Shown: piece after piece, positions 1 to 7,905 of the stretch
Layout of the letters: the number at the start of each line of letters is the position of its first letter
How positions within the stretch are numbered: the first letter of the stretch is position 1
Position numbers and translations under genes: made by a program
NCBI GenBank assembly: GCA_051866775.1
Contig: JBJDXR010000031.1
Location: 42,123-106,122, forward strand
Reading direction: 5' to 3'
Length of the DNA stretch: 64,000 nucleotides
Source: RUG626 sp051866775
GTDB taxonomy: Bacteria; Bacillota; Clostridia; Oscillospirales; Oscillospiraceae
Notes under the pieces: generated by a model
The model's input: the letters and a program-made list of their open reading frames with translations, nothing else
Database searches by the model: none
Told to the model about the DNA's origin: nothing

Positions 1-1
1 G

Positions 2-880
2 CAGAGGATGCTTGGACGCACCCCGGGTAATATTGTAGCTATCCACCCGCTATCGGGGGGCGTGATATCAGACTTTGACATGACCGAGCGCATGATAAGG
101 GAGCTTCTCAGGAAGGTCACGTCCTTCAGCCTCTTAAAGCCCCGGGTCGTGATATCCGTGCCCTCCGGCATAACGGAGGTGGAGGAGCGCGCGGTTATCG
201 ACGCTGGGATACGCGCCGGCGCGCGGAAGGTCTACCTCATGGAGTCACCTGTGGCTGCGGCTCTCGGCGCGGGCGTGGATATATCCAAGGCGGAGGGCAA
301 CATGGTGGTGGACGTGGGCGCCGGAACCACGGATGTGGCGGTGATATCCCTTTCGGGCGTTGTCCAGTCGGAGTCCATAAAGATCGCGGGAGATGCCTTT
401 GACGAGGCGATAATAAAATACATCCGCAGAAAGCACAATCTGCTCATAGGAAAATCCACGGCGGAGGAGCTTAAAAAGAGCATTGGCTGCGTTTTTCCAA
501 AGCCTGATGAAATGACGCTGGAGGTAAAGGGGCGCTGCCTTATGACGGGCCTTCCGAGAATGGTATCCATAAGCTCTCCGGAGATGATAGAGGCCTTTGA
601 CGAGGTGTCCGAGCAGATACTTGAGACCATCCACAGCGTGCTTGAGACCACCCCGCCGGAGCTTGTGGCGGATATTTCCGAAAATGGCATAGTGATAACC
701 GGCGGCGGGGCGCTCATCTGGGGCTTTGACCGCCTGGTGGAGAGCAGCACAAGCATCCCCACCCGTATAGCGGACGATGCGGAGATGTGCGTGGCCTACG
801 GCGTAAACAAGTCTCTTGAGATCATAAACGAGATGCAGGAGGGACCGCTGAACCTGTCCCGCAGAAAGCAGCTGAGATGA
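2..880 (+). CDS. mreB: MreB/Mbl-family rod-shape actin homologue (5' end outside window)
   Basis: Actin-like protein that polymerises under the membrane and guides lateral cell-wall synthesis. The reading frame is open to the left edge, so the start codon is missing; the visible part begins at the MLGRTP block characteristic of MreB. The phosphate-binding segment DVGAGTTDVAVIS and the adenosine-binding segment ITGGGALI are both present. The C-terminal end (CVAYGVNKSLE) is a little divergent from textbook MreB, so Mbl or another paralogue is possible. Of 29 isoleucine codons read by eye, 18 are ATA, which makes it a useful host reference against the pilus island. It ends four bases before the thrS promoter. 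Confidence 0.9.
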   Translation, partial: QRMLGRTPGNIVAIHPLSGGVISDFDMTERMIRELLRKVTSFSLLKPRVVISVPSGITEVEERAVIDAGIRAGARKVYLMESPVAAALGAGVDISKAEGNMVVDVGAGTTDVAVISLSGVVQSESIKIAGDAFDEAIIKYIRRKHNLLIGKSTAEELKKSIGCVFPKPDEMTLEVKGRCLMTGLPRMVSISSPEMIEAFDEVSEQILETIHSVLETTPPELVADISENGIVITGGGALIWGFDRLVESSTSIPTRIADDAEMCVAYGVNKSLEIINEMQEGPLNLSRRKQLR

Positions 881-883
881 CGC

Positions 884-912
884 TTGACAGGCCGCAGATT
901 CGGTGTTAAAAT
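884..912 (+). promoter_or_regulatory. Sigma-A promoter of thrS T-box transcript
   Basis: TTGACA at 884-889 and TAAAAT at 907-912 are separated by exactly 17 bases. The start of transcription should fall near 919, just before the T-box leader. Confidence 0.85.
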
Positions 913-918
913 CCGTAC

Positions 919-1122
919 AGTATTGCGAAGAAGGGAACCTGCCGCCGGGGTTTTCCGGTAAAGAGAGGCGAGCCGAGGCTGAAAGCCCGTCCGATGGAAA
1001 ACGGCGTCTTACCACTCCCGGAGCAGTACCGTTTTGCGCACGTTACCGCGCAGCTGAGTTAAACTCAGGGTGGAACCGTGTAAATTTTTGCACCCCTGGC
1101 CTTATGCCGGGGGTGCTTTTTG
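919..1122 (+). promoter_or_regulatory. Threonine T-box riboswitch upstream of thrS
   Basis: A T-box leader senses uncharged tRNA and allows read-through when threonyl-tRNA is scarce. The AGAGAGG motif of stem I is at about 962-968. The conserved T-box core (GGGTGGAACCGTG) is at 1068-1080, followed by a strong terminator at 1090-1121. The likely specifier codon is ACC (Thr) at 1011-1013, between a TT and the closing side of stem I (ACTCCCGGAGC), which fits the downstream gene. The class is certain; the exact specifier position is inferred from the family layout. Confidence 0.92.
1090..1121 (+). terminator. T-box-controlled terminator
   Basis: An 11-bp stem (1090-1100 with 1106-1116, one G-T wobble) closes a 5-base loop and is followed by a T run. 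Its left arm lies just after the T-box core, so antiterminator and terminator are mutually exclusive. Confidence 0.88.
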
Positions 1123-1134
1123 TTGGAGGAAAGT

Positions 1135-2892
1135 ATGGAAGAGAATAACTATACCTTTGAAAATCCAGAATACAGAAAGACCTACTGGCACACCTGCTCC
1201 CACGTTATGGCGCAGGCGGTAAAGCGCCTCTGGCCGGAGGTCAAGCTTGCTATCGGACCGTCCATTGATGAGGGATGGTACTATGACCTTTACGCCCCCT
1301 TTGCCTTTACGCCCGAGCACATGGAGAAGATCGAGGCGGAGATGCGCAAGATTTGTAAGGAGAAGCTTAAGCTGGAGCGCTTTGAGCTTCCGCGGAGCGA
1401 GGCTCTTGAGTTTATGAAGGACGAGCCCTTCAAGGTCGAGCTTATAAACGACCTGCCCGAGGACGCCGCAATATCCTTCTACAGGCAGGGCGAGTTTACG
1501 GACCTGTGCGCCGGGCCGCACCTTGACTCAACTGGGCGCATAAAGGGCAACGCCATTAAGCTGCTTACCTGCAACGCCGCTTACTGGCGCGGGGACTCCA
1601 GCCGCGAGACCCTACAGAGGATCTACGGCATAGCCTATCCCAAAAAGGAGGAGCTGGATGCATATCTCCAGCGTATCGAGGAGGCCAAAAAGCGCGACCA
1701 CAGAAAGCTTGGCAAGGAGCTTGGCCTTTTCATGCTGACGGACGCGGGTCCCGGTTTCCCGTTCTTCCTGCCGAAGGGCATGGTGCTTAAAAACACCCTC
1801 ATAGATTACTGGCGTGAGATCCACAAAAAATACGGATATGTGGAGATATCCACGCCTATGATCTTAAACCGCGGCCTCTGGGAACGCAGCGGACATTGGG
1901 ATCATTACAAGGACAATATGTACACCACCGTCATTGACGAGGAGGACTTTGCCATAAAGCCCATGAACTGCCCCGGCGGAATGATGGTATATGCCTCCGA
2001 GCCGCACTCCTACCGCGATCTGCCGCTGAGAGCCGGAGAGCTGGGACTTGTCCACCGGCACGAGCTTTCCGGAGCGCTGCACGGTCTTTTCCGCGTCAGA
2101 TGCTTTACCCAGGACGACGCACACATATTCATGACCCGGGAGCAGATGAAGGACGAGATCAAGAATGTTGTGAAGCTGTTTGACGAGGTCTATTCACTGT
2201 TTGGCCTTAACTATGAGATCGAACTCTCCACCATGCCGGAGGATCACATCGGCACTGAGGAGGAGTGGGAGACAAACCAGAATATCCTCAAGGATGCCAT
2301 CACCGATATGGGCAAGAGCTATGTGGTTAATGAGGGTGACGGAGCCTTCTACGGTCCGAAGCTGGACTTCCACATTGAGGACTGCCTGGGACGTACCTGG
2401 CAGTGCGGCACCATACAGCTGGATTCTCAGCTGCCTGAGCGGTTTGAACTTGAGTACACCGGGGCCGACGGTGAAAAGCACCGCCCGGTCATGATACACC
2501 GCGTGGTATTCGGTTCCATCGAGCGGTTTATCGGCGTTATTACCGAGCACTTTGCCGGGGCGTTCCCCACGTGGCTTTCCCCTGTTCAGGTGAGAGTGCT
2601 TACGATAACCGACCGTACGGACGATTACGCGGCGGACATTGTCAACAAGCTGGCCGCGCTTGGCGTGCGGGCGGAGGCCGACACCCGGAACGAGAAGCTG
2701 GGAAAGAAGATCGTGGAGGCGCGCGCCCAGAAGATACCGTATCTTCTGGTCGTAGGCGACAAGGAGGCAGAGAGCGGTTCTGTGGCTGTCCGTACCCGCG
2801 ACGGCGGAGATAAGGGCGCCATGAGCTTTGAGGACTTCTCGGCTGGGCTTATGGAGGAGATATCTACCCGTTCCCGTGACCTGATGATGTAA
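1135..2892 (+). CDS. thrS: Threonyl-tRNA synthetase lacking the TGS domain
   Basis: Charges tRNA-Thr. The start chosen is the ATG at 1135, seven bases after GGAGGA; a TTG at 1120 is in frame but lies inside the terminator. The 585-residue protein is shorter than the usual ~640 because it begins directly at the editing domain, whose HxxxH motif is at residues 19-23, so the N-terminal TGS domain is absent. The editing-domain motif CAGPH follows, then the class II core with MNCPGG (zinc-ligand Cys), a motif 2 region reading RCFTQDDAHIF, and a C-terminal anticodon-binding domain. Regulation by the T-box just upstream is clear. Confidence 0.97.
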   Translation: MEENNYTFENPEYRKTYWHTCSHVMAQAVKRLWPEVKLAIGPSIDEGWYYDLYAPFAFTPEHMEKIEAEMRKICKEKLKLERFELPRSEALEFMKDEPFKVELINDLPEDAAISFYRQGEFTDLCAGPHLDSTGRIKGNAIKLLTCNAAYWRGDSSRETLQRIYGIAYPKKEELDAYLQRIEEAKKRDHRKLGKELGLFMLTDAGPGFPFFLPKGMVLKNTLIDYWREIHKKYGYVEISTPMILNRGLWERSGHWDHYKDNMYTTVIDEEDFAIKPMNCPGGMMVYASEPHSYRDLPLRAGELGLVHRHELSGALHGLFRVRCFTQDDAHIFMTREQMKDEIKNVVKLFDEVYSLFGLNYEIELSTMPEDHIGTEEEWETNQNILKDAITDMGKSYVVNEGDGAFYGPKLDFHIEDCLGRTWQCGTIQLDSQLPERFELEYTGADGEKHRPVMIHRVVFGSIERFIGVITEHFAGAFPTWLSPVQVRVLTITDRTDDYAADIVNKLAALGVRAEADTRNEKLGKKIVEARAQKIPYLLVVGDKEAESGSVAVRTRDGGDKGAMSFEDFSAGLMEEISTRSRDLMM

Positions 2893-2903
2893 AATTAAAT
2901 GTA

Positions 2904-2936
2904 TAAGCCCCGTCTATAAGACGGGGCTTATTTTTG
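2904..2936 (+). terminator. Rho-independent terminator of thrS
   Basis: A perfect 11-bp stem (2904-2914 with 2920-2930) with a 5-base loop is followed by TTTTT, 11 bases after the thrS stop codon. Confidence 0.92.
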
Positions 2937-2946
2937 TGCATTAAAA

Positions 2947-2972
2947 GACCCCTCAGCTCAGGCTGAGGGGTC
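2947..2972 (-). terminator. Terminator of the leftward dus-sigma-anti-sigma operon
   Basis: A perfect 11-bp stem with a TCAG loop. Read leftward it is followed by TTTTAAT, and it lies 14 bases beyond the stop of the anti-sigma gene. It is flanked by A/T runs on both sides and may work in both directions. Confidence 0.85.
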
Positions 2973-2986
2973 AAAATTTTAGGAGC

Positions 2987-3790
2987 TTACGGCGTATAGA
3001 CCAGCAAAGCTATGTCAGAATACTCGTTCTCTAAGACTATGGAATAGTTTTCCGTGCTCTCAAGGCGCTTAAATTCGTCCATGGTTATCTGTGCACCGCA
3101 GGTGCCGTCCGAGAACGTGAAGAGCGTACGCTCGCTAAGCTCCTCCAGTTCCTCGGGGAAGCTGTCGGCATAGACGACTGCGTAATAGCCATCCGAGATG
3201 TCTGAGGCCGTAAAATAACTGGAAGCAGTATTGGGAATGTCCTCTGCCTGTGAGACGCCGTCGCCGCCCTCCCAAATGCCGTTATTGGCGGGAGGCATCG
3301 CGCTCTCTAAATTGGAGCCGTTTGAGAACGGTTCCATCGGCATCTCCGCGTCTTTTTCTGCCGATTCACGGTATTGCGCACTTGCATCTGAGGAGGCCTC
3401 GTTGTTAAAAAGATAGTTCTCTGAGGCGGAAATGTTTTCATCGGAGGATTTGCTGAAGCCGCCGGAGAAAAGACGGGCTGCGGGGATAAGGATAACTGCC
3501 GCGCACGCTGCCACAGCCGCACATTTTATTGCTGTCCTGCCTATTCGGCGCTTCGGGGCGGAGTTTCGTTCATTTATCCGGCGAACGCCGCTCATAACGC
3601 TGCTTAGCAGTTCCTCCGGTGGTTCAGCGTCGTCAACCATGAGACGTGAGACCTCGGAGTAGATAGAAAGAAGCTCAGCACAGTCATCGCAGTGCTCCAT
3701 GTGCTTTAGAAGCTCCGCCTTTTCCTCGTCACTGATGCCCCGGTCAACATAGAGGCTTATAAGCTCCTGATATTTTTCACAATCAGCCAT
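2987..3790 (-). CDS. Zinc-finger anti-sigma factor, single membrane pass
   Basis: Predicted membrane-bound partner that holds the adjacent ECF sigma factor inactive. The ATG at 3790 follows AAGGAGGG and gives 267 residues; an earlier in-frame start would lie inside the sigma gene. The N-terminal ZAS motif is visible as H30-x3-C34-x2-C37. A membrane segment lies at about 86-108, and an extracytoplasmic part rich in Ser, Asn and Glu follows. The start overlaps the sigma gene by 8 bases, so the two are translationally coupled. The signal sensed by the outer domain is unknown. Confidence 0.88.
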   Translation of the reverse strand: MADCEKYQELISLYVDRGISDEEKAELLKHMEHCDDCAELLSIYSEVSRLMVDDAEPPEELLSSVMSGVRRINERNSAPKRRIGRTAIKCAAVAACAAVILIPAARLFSGGFSKSSDENISASENYLFNNEASSDASAQYRESAEKDAEMPMEPFSNGSNLESAMPPANNGIWEGGDGVSQAEDIPNTASSYFTASDISDGYYAVVYADSFPEELEELSERTLFTFSDGTCGAQITMDEFKRLESTENYSIVLENEYSDIALLVYTP

Positions 3791-4397
3791 TTCTGCGCCC
3801 TCCTTTCTTACCATTAGACGAGGGGCCGCCTGAAAAAGTTCCGCGTTTTTTGATAATATCAGCCAAAGCCAGCCTTGAGCGGGACAGGCGGGATTTGACG
3901 GTCCCCTCCTCAATGCCCAGGGCGCTCCCGATCTCGCTGTAGGTCATTCCGGTGATCTCCCGCATGACTATTATTTCACGCTTGTCCGAGGGCAGCATAT
4001 TTATAGCGTCCCAGACCTGCCGCTGAAGCTCATGGCGCTCGGCCTCCTCCGCGGGAAGCGGCTTTGGATCCGGCATTTCGCGTGTCTCACCCTCATCATC
4101 AGGAGAGAGGGATATGGTATCCTGACGGCGGTTTTTCCTTATATGATCCATACAGGCGTTGTACGTAAGCCGGTAAAGCCACACGGACAGGCGGCTCTCC
4201 CCGCGAAAACTCTGAAGATTGAGATAGGCCTTTAAAAATACCTCCTGAGACACGTCCAGCGCATCCTCGGGAGTACCGGTTATCTTCAGCGCCAGATTGT
4301 AGACCAGCTTCTGCTGGTCACGCACCAGCTGCTCAAAAGCCGCGGAGTCTCCCCGGCCGGCAGCTTTTATAAGACGCAGCTCCTCTTCCTTAGTCAA
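3783..4397 (-). CDS. ECF-family RNA polymerase sigma factor (SigW/RpoE type)
   Basis: Alternative sigma factor that probably directs an envelope-stress regulon with the anti-sigma factor encoded next. Region 2 (DALDVSQEVFLKAYLNL, then WLYRLTYNACMD) and region 4 (REITGMTYSEIGSALGIEEG) are both complete in 204 residues. The start is a TTG at 4397, preceded at 7 bases by GAGAGGAGG that lies inside the end of dus. The gene overlaps dus by 8 bases upstream and the anti-sigma gene by 8 bases downstream, so all three are coupled. Target promoters cannot be named from this window. Confidence 0.93.
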   Translation of the reverse strand: MTKEEELRLIKAAGRGDSAAFEQLVRDQQKLVYNLALKITGTPEDALDVSQEVFLKAYLNLQSFRGESRLSVWLYRLTYNACMDHIRKNRRQDTISLSPDDEGETREMPDPKPLPAEEAERHELQRQVWDAINMLPSDKREIIVMREITGMTYSEIGSALGIEEGTVKSRLSRSRLALADIIKKRGTFSGGPSSNGKKGGRRNG

Positions 4398-5385
4398 GCT
4401 TTGTCCTCCTCTCGATATCCTTTAGACAGTCAAGAATGTCCCGGGATACATTATAAATATCGCTGAGCGTTGAGACGGACATGATCCTTTCTTTAAAATA
4501 CGATGCGTGAGGCATCCCTCTCAGGTACCATGCAAAGTGCTTGCGGGCCTCGAGACAGGCGATCTTTTCACCACGCTGGGCAGCCGCAAGCTCAAACTGC
4601 CTGACGGCGGTTTTTACACGCCTGGAATAGGGCGGTTCCGGGGGTATATCCTCGCCCTCCAGCGCGGCCTTCGCCTCCGCAAATATCCATGGATACCCCA
4701 TCGAGCCTCTGCCAATCATGGCCATGTCGGCGCCGGTATATTTTAATATGTGTACGGCGTCAGAGGCTGAAAATACATCGCCGTTTGCAATGACGGGAAT
4801 ATTAAGGGCGGCCTTTACCGCGCGGATTATGTCCCAGTCGGCGCGGCCGGAGTACATCTGTGCCCGCGTCCTGCCGTGAACGGCAACGGCGGCGGCCCCG
4901 GCATCCTCACACATAACGCCAAACTCAACTGCGTTTACAGAGCCTGAATCAAAGCCCTTTCGGAACTTGACGGTCACAGGAAGGCCGGAGCTTTTTACGA
5001 CGGCCTCTATTATGCGTGCGGCCTTCTCAGGCTCTTTCATAAGGGCCGAGCCGTCGCCGGACTTTACGACCTTGCCGACGGGGCAGCCCATATTTATGTC
5101 TATTATGTCCGCGTCCGAATATTCCATCACCTTGGCCGCGGCCTCGCCCATGCACACTGGATCGGAGCCGAAAAGCTGCACGGCGGCGGGGTGCTCGTCT
5201 AAACCGAGACACATCAGCTGGCGGGATTTTTTGTCCTGATACATAAGCGCTTTGGAGCTTACCATCTCGGTATAGGTAAGCCCGGCGCCCATCTCACGGC
5301 AGATGCTGCGGAAGGCCATATCGGTGACGCCGGCCATCGGAGCAAGCGCCAGCTTTGATGCGACGCAAACGCTGCCTATCTGCAA
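4390..5385 (-). CDS. dusB: tRNA-dihydrouridine synthase (DusB type)
   Basis: FMN-dependent enzyme that reduces uridines in tRNA D-loops. The family landmarks are present: LAPMAGVTD near the N terminus, DINMGCPVGKVV, a VTVKFRKG segment, AVHGRTR, and VIANGDVFS and MIGRGSMG for FMN phosphate binding. The preferred start is the TTG at 5385, six bases after AGAGGTG; a GTG at 5403 is also in frame. As first gene of the operon it is followed by the sigma factor with an 8-base overlap. Pairing a dus gene with an ECF pair is uncommon, and the connection may be only transcriptional. Confidence 0.93.
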   Translation of the reverse strand: MQIGSVCVASKLALAPMAGVTDMAFRSICREMGAGLTYTEMVSSKALMYQDKKSRQLMCLGLDEHPAAVQLFGSDPVCMGEAAAKVMEYSDADIIDINMGCPVGKVVKSGDGSALMKEPEKAARIIEAVVKSSGLPVTVKFRKGFDSGSVNAVEFGVMCEDAGAAAVAVHGRTRAQMYSGRADWDIIRAVKAALNIPVIANGDVFSASDAVHILKYTGADMAMIGRGSMGYPWIFAEAKAALEGEDIPPEPPYSRRVKTAVRQFELAAAQRGEKIACLEARKHFAWYLRGMPHASYFKERIMSVSTLSDIYNVSRDILDCLKDIERRTKLD

Positions 5386-5429
5386 AATGTACACCTCTTT
5401 CACGGAGTGGGGGATTTAGGTATAACGGT

Positions 5430-5458
5430 ATTGTACGCAATTTGACCTGTATTGTCAA
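5430..5458 (-). promoter_or_regulatory. Sigma-A promoter of the dus operon
   Basis: On the minus strand, TTGACA (5458-5453) and TACAAT (5435-5430) are separated by 17 bases. Transcription should begin about 40 bases before the TTG start of dus. Confidence 0.85.
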
Positions 5459-5593
5459 ACTGCAGGGTGAAATATTACGTAAGTTTTAAGCCGACTCGTT
5501 AGTCATAATGTGCCAAAAGTACGGATATAATGCCGGATTTGACGGTACCGATGACAAATATAATAGAAATCTTCAAAAAATTTAGATTTTCTA

Positions 5594-5622
5594 TTGACAA
5601 GGCGACGCTCGTCTGATATTCT
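5594..5622 (+). promoter_or_regulatory. Sigma-A promoter ahead of the ribosomal operon leader
   Basis: TTGACA at 5594-5599 and TATTCT at 5617-5622 have a 17-base spacer. It is the only strong promoter seen before rpsJ and points to a start near 5629, leaving a leader of about 390 bases. Confidence 0.82.
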
Positions 5623-5628
5623 ATCAAG

Positions 5629-6019
5629 GCGCCTGAAGGGCGGAGTATGCCCAAAGTGCGCAAAACTGCGATGATCCGGGAGATTGCTCCAGAAGGAGGT
5701 AACTTCCGGGGAGTATGTCCGGTCGGAATCCTCAAAAACCGGCATGGAACCCAGTAAAGCGGATCCGTGACGGAGAGGAGGTGGAACCGTGCGGCGGAGG
5801 GGCAAGCAAAGCGCGCCCAGACAATAGCCGGTTCTGCGACGACGTAATCGGGCGGCTGGGGAATTACTGTGCTCGCGTATATCGTCTGAGCAGGAAGAAA
5901 CAGCCGGATTTTATGTCCGGTTTTATTTCTGACCGGGAATGATACGCACGGATATGTGTACAGAAAATTTTCCACCGTACGCAGAAAGACAAAACGTACG
6001 ATTTGGAGGAAATTCAAAA
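5629..6019 (+). ncRNA. Candidate structured leader RNA of the S10 operon (unrecognised class)
   Basis: About 390 bases without a credible gene, rich in short helices. Two hairpins share the octamer GGAGTATG in the loop region: GGGC/GCCC at 5638-5652 and CCGG/CCGG at 5706-5722. A later section can pair GTAAT with ATTAC and GACGA with TCGTC. A stretch near 5780 contains GGTGGAACCGTG, identical to 12 bases of the thrS T-box core, but no T-box stem I is present. A terminator-like hairpin at 5902-5928 precedes rpsJ. It could be an autoregulatory leader bound by a ribosomal protein, or a separate ~300-nt RNA. I do not recognise the family. Confidence 0.5.
5902..5928 (+). terminator. Attenuator-like hairpin before rpsJ
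   Basis: AGCCGGA pairs with TCCGGTT (one wobble) over a 7-base loop, followed by TTTTATTT. The stem is short, so it may be a conditional attenuator or the 3' end of a separate RNA. Confidence 0.5.
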
Positions 6020-6334
6020 ATGGCAGCAGCAAAGAAAATGATCCGCATCAGACTTAAGGCCTATGACCATCAGCTCATCGATCAGACGGCTGAGAAGATA
6101 GTTGAAACGGCCAAGAGGACCGACGCAAAGGTCTCCGGTCCTATCCCCCTTCCCACAAAGAAAGAGGTCGTAACAATACTTCGCGCGGTACACAAATACA
6201 AGGACAGCCGTGAGCAGTTCGAGCGCCGCACCCACAAGCGTCTCATTGATATCATCGCCCCCACTCAGAAGACAGTCGAGTCCCTCATGAGCCTCGAGCT
6301 TCCTGCCGGCGTTGAGATAGAGATCAAGCTCTGA
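6020..6334 (+). CDS. rpsJ: 30S ribosomal protein S10
   Basis: Small-subunit head protein that also acts as NusE in antitermination. The ATG at 6020 follows TTGGAGGAA; 104 residues, the usual length. The core IRIRLKAYDHQLID and the THKRLIDI segment are classic. It opens the S10-spc-alpha operon. A spacer of 223 bases separates it from rplC, much longer than any of the following gaps. Confidence 0.98.
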   Translation: MAAAKKMIRIRLKAYDHQLIDQTAEKIVETAKRTDAKVSGPIPLPTKKEVVTILRAVHKYKDSREQFERRTHKRLIDIIAPTQKTVESLMSLELPAGVEIEIKL

Positions 6335-6557
6335 GAAAGCTCCGCGGTCCGCAGGCGTGCGCGCTGCGGCGGACTGCAAAAACGGCAAGGAAAGTCTGGC
6401 CCGCAGGGCAGGCTCCTGCCAATTGATTTGTTTACACCCATTGCCCGCGACTTGCGTGAGCGGGCAGGGTCATGTCGGAAAAACCCGCCGTTATAGAATA
6501 GGTTGCATAATGGAGCCGGGGATCCGACCAATAACCTTACAGGAGGAAATAAAAAGA
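6335..6557 (+). promoter_or_regulatory. Structured spacer between rpsJ and rplC
   Basis: No gene is visible. Several good hairpins can be drawn: CCGCAG with CTGCGG in the first 40 bases, GGCAG with CTGCC near 6408-6420, and a 7-bp TGCCCGC/GCGGGCA stem near 6440-6466. A TATAGAAT box at about 6493 has no good -35 partner. It may be an internal regulatory leader for L3-L4 and the following proteins; this is inference. Confidence 0.4.
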
Positions 6558-7262
6558 ATGGAAATGCAAAAGGTCATCATCGGCAAAAAGATCGGCATGA
6601 GCCAGATCTTCGATGAAACCGGCAAAGTCGTTCCCGTTACTGTCATCGAGGCAGGCCCCTGCGTTGTCACACAGGTCAAGACTGCTGAGAAGGATGGCTA
6701 CGACGCGATCCAGCTGGGATTTGAGACAGTTCCCGAGCACAAGCTCACAAAGCCGGAGATTGGACACCTCAAAAAGGCCGGCTCCGAAATGAAGAAGCAC
6801 CTCAAGGAGTTCCGCCTTGCCGATTGCTCCAAGTTTGAAGTGGGCGATGAGATCCGCGCTGATATGTTCCAGAAGGGCGATCAGCTGGATATCACCGGCA
6901 CCAGCAAAGGTAAGGGCTATCAGGGTGCTATCAAGCGTCATAACGCACAGCGCACTCCTACCAGCCACGGCGGCGGCCCTGTTCACCGTCACGCAGGCTC
7001 CATGGGCTCCACCTCCACCCCGTCCCGTATCTACAAGGGCAAGATCGGCGCAGGCCAGATGGGCAATGAGCAGGTCACTGTTCAGAACCTTGATATCGTC
7101 CACATCGATGCGGAGCTCAACATGATCGCTGTTCGCGGCGCCGTTCCCGGACCCAAGGGCGGCATCGTCTACCTTAAGAACACGGTCATCAACCGCAGCA
7201 AGGTCAAGGGCCCGGCTCAGACCGTCAGCTCCAACCCGCAGAAGAAGTCGGCCAGAGGCTGA
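6558..7262 (+). CDS. rplC: 50S ribosomal protein L3
   Basis: Early-assembly large-subunit protein near the peptidyl transferase centre. The ATG at 6558 lies 10 bases after AGGAGGA, giving 234 residues, about 20 more than most L3. The extra residues are a C-terminal tail after NRSKVKGPA. The family block HGGGPVHRHAGSMGSTSTPSR is only slightly changed from other Firmicutes. The next gene, rplD, follows after 19 bases. Confidence 0.97.
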   Translation: MEMQKVIIGKKIGMSQIFDETGKVVPVTVIEAGPCVVTQVKTAEKDGYDAIQLGFETVPEHKLTKPEIGHLKKAGSEMKKHLKEFRLADCSKFEVGDEIRADMFQKGDQLDITGTSKGKGYQGAIKRHNAQRTPTSHGGGPVHRHAGSMGSTSTPSRIYKGKIGAGQMGNEQVTVQNLDIVHIDAELNMIAVRGAVPGPKGGIVYLKNTVINRSKVKGPAQTVSSNPQKKSARG

Positions 7263-7281
7263 GGAAAGGAGAGATTAGAAA

Positions 7282-7905
7282 ATGCCTAAAGCAAACGTAT
7301 ACAACATGGCCGGAGAGGTCATAGGCGAGATCGAGCTCTCCGATGCTGTTTTCGGCATTGAGCCGAATGAAACGGTCCTGCACACCGCTGTCAGGAGCCA
7401 TCTTGCAAATCTTCGTCAGGGCACCCAGAGCGCCCTCACAAAGGCCGAGGTATCCGGCGGCGGCATAAAGCCCTACCGTCAGAAGGGCACCGGCCGCGCC
7501 CGTCAGGGCTCCATCCGCAACCCGCATTACACCCACGGCGGCGTGGCGTTCGCACCGAAGCCCCGTGATTACAGCTTCTCCGTAAACAAGAAGGTAAAGA
7601 GGCTGGCTATAAAGTCCGCGCTCTCCCAGAAGGCAGTGGAGAATGCAGTTATCGTTGTTGACGGACTTGACCAGAGCGAGATCAAAACCAAGAGCTTCCA
7701 GAGCTTCCTCACAAAGGTCGGCGCGGATGCAAAGTCCTATGTCGTCACTCCTGAGGTCAGGAAGAACGTGGTCCTCTCCGCCCGCAACATCCCCGGCGTT
7801 GTCACCACCATCGCAAACATACTGAGCCCCTACGACATTCTGAACGCAGATAAGCTCATCGTCGATAAGGCGGCTCTTGAGAAAATCGAGGAGGTGTATG
7901 CATAA
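7282..7905 (+). CDS. rplD: 50S ribosomal protein L4
   Basis: Large-subunit protein lining the exit tunnel; in some bacteria it autoregulates the S10 operon. 207 residues, normal length. The tunnel-loop region KPYRQKGTGRARQGSIR is intact. Its stop codon shares one base with the start of rplW (TAATG), so the two are translationally coupled. Confidence 0.98.
   Translation: MPKANVYNMAGEVIGEIELSDAVFGIEPNETVLHTAVRSHLANLRQGTQSALTKAEVSGGGIKPYRQKGTGRARQGSIRNPHYTHGGVAFAPKPRDYSFSVNKKVKRLAIKSALSQKAVENAVIVVDGLDQSEIKTKSFQSFLTKVGADAKSYVVTPEVRKNVVLSARNIPGVVTTIANILSPYDILNADKLIVDKAALEKIEEVYA

Noticed and set aside
5775..5795. T-box-like 12-mer GGTGGAACCGTG in the rpsJ leader
   Set aside because: No stem I features (AGAGAG motif, specifier loop) precede it and no terminator with a complementary arm follows closely. 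The identity with the thrS T-box may be chance, so the leader is not called a T-box.
5629..5931. RNase P, SRP, tmRNA or 6S RNA in the rpsJ leader
   Set aside because: The conserved cores I know for RNase P, SRP RNA and tmRNA are absent. For 6S the sequence conservation is too low to decide by eye, so no class was assigned.
5939..6019. Longer N terminus for S10
   Set aside because: The in-frame extension lacks a ribosome-binding site and the ATG at 6020 with GGAGGAA gives the exact family length.
6357..6557. 67-residue N-terminal extension of L3
   Set aside because: Not conserved in L3 and cysteine/histidine-rich in a way unlike ribosomal proteins; AGGAGGA precedes the ATG at 6558.
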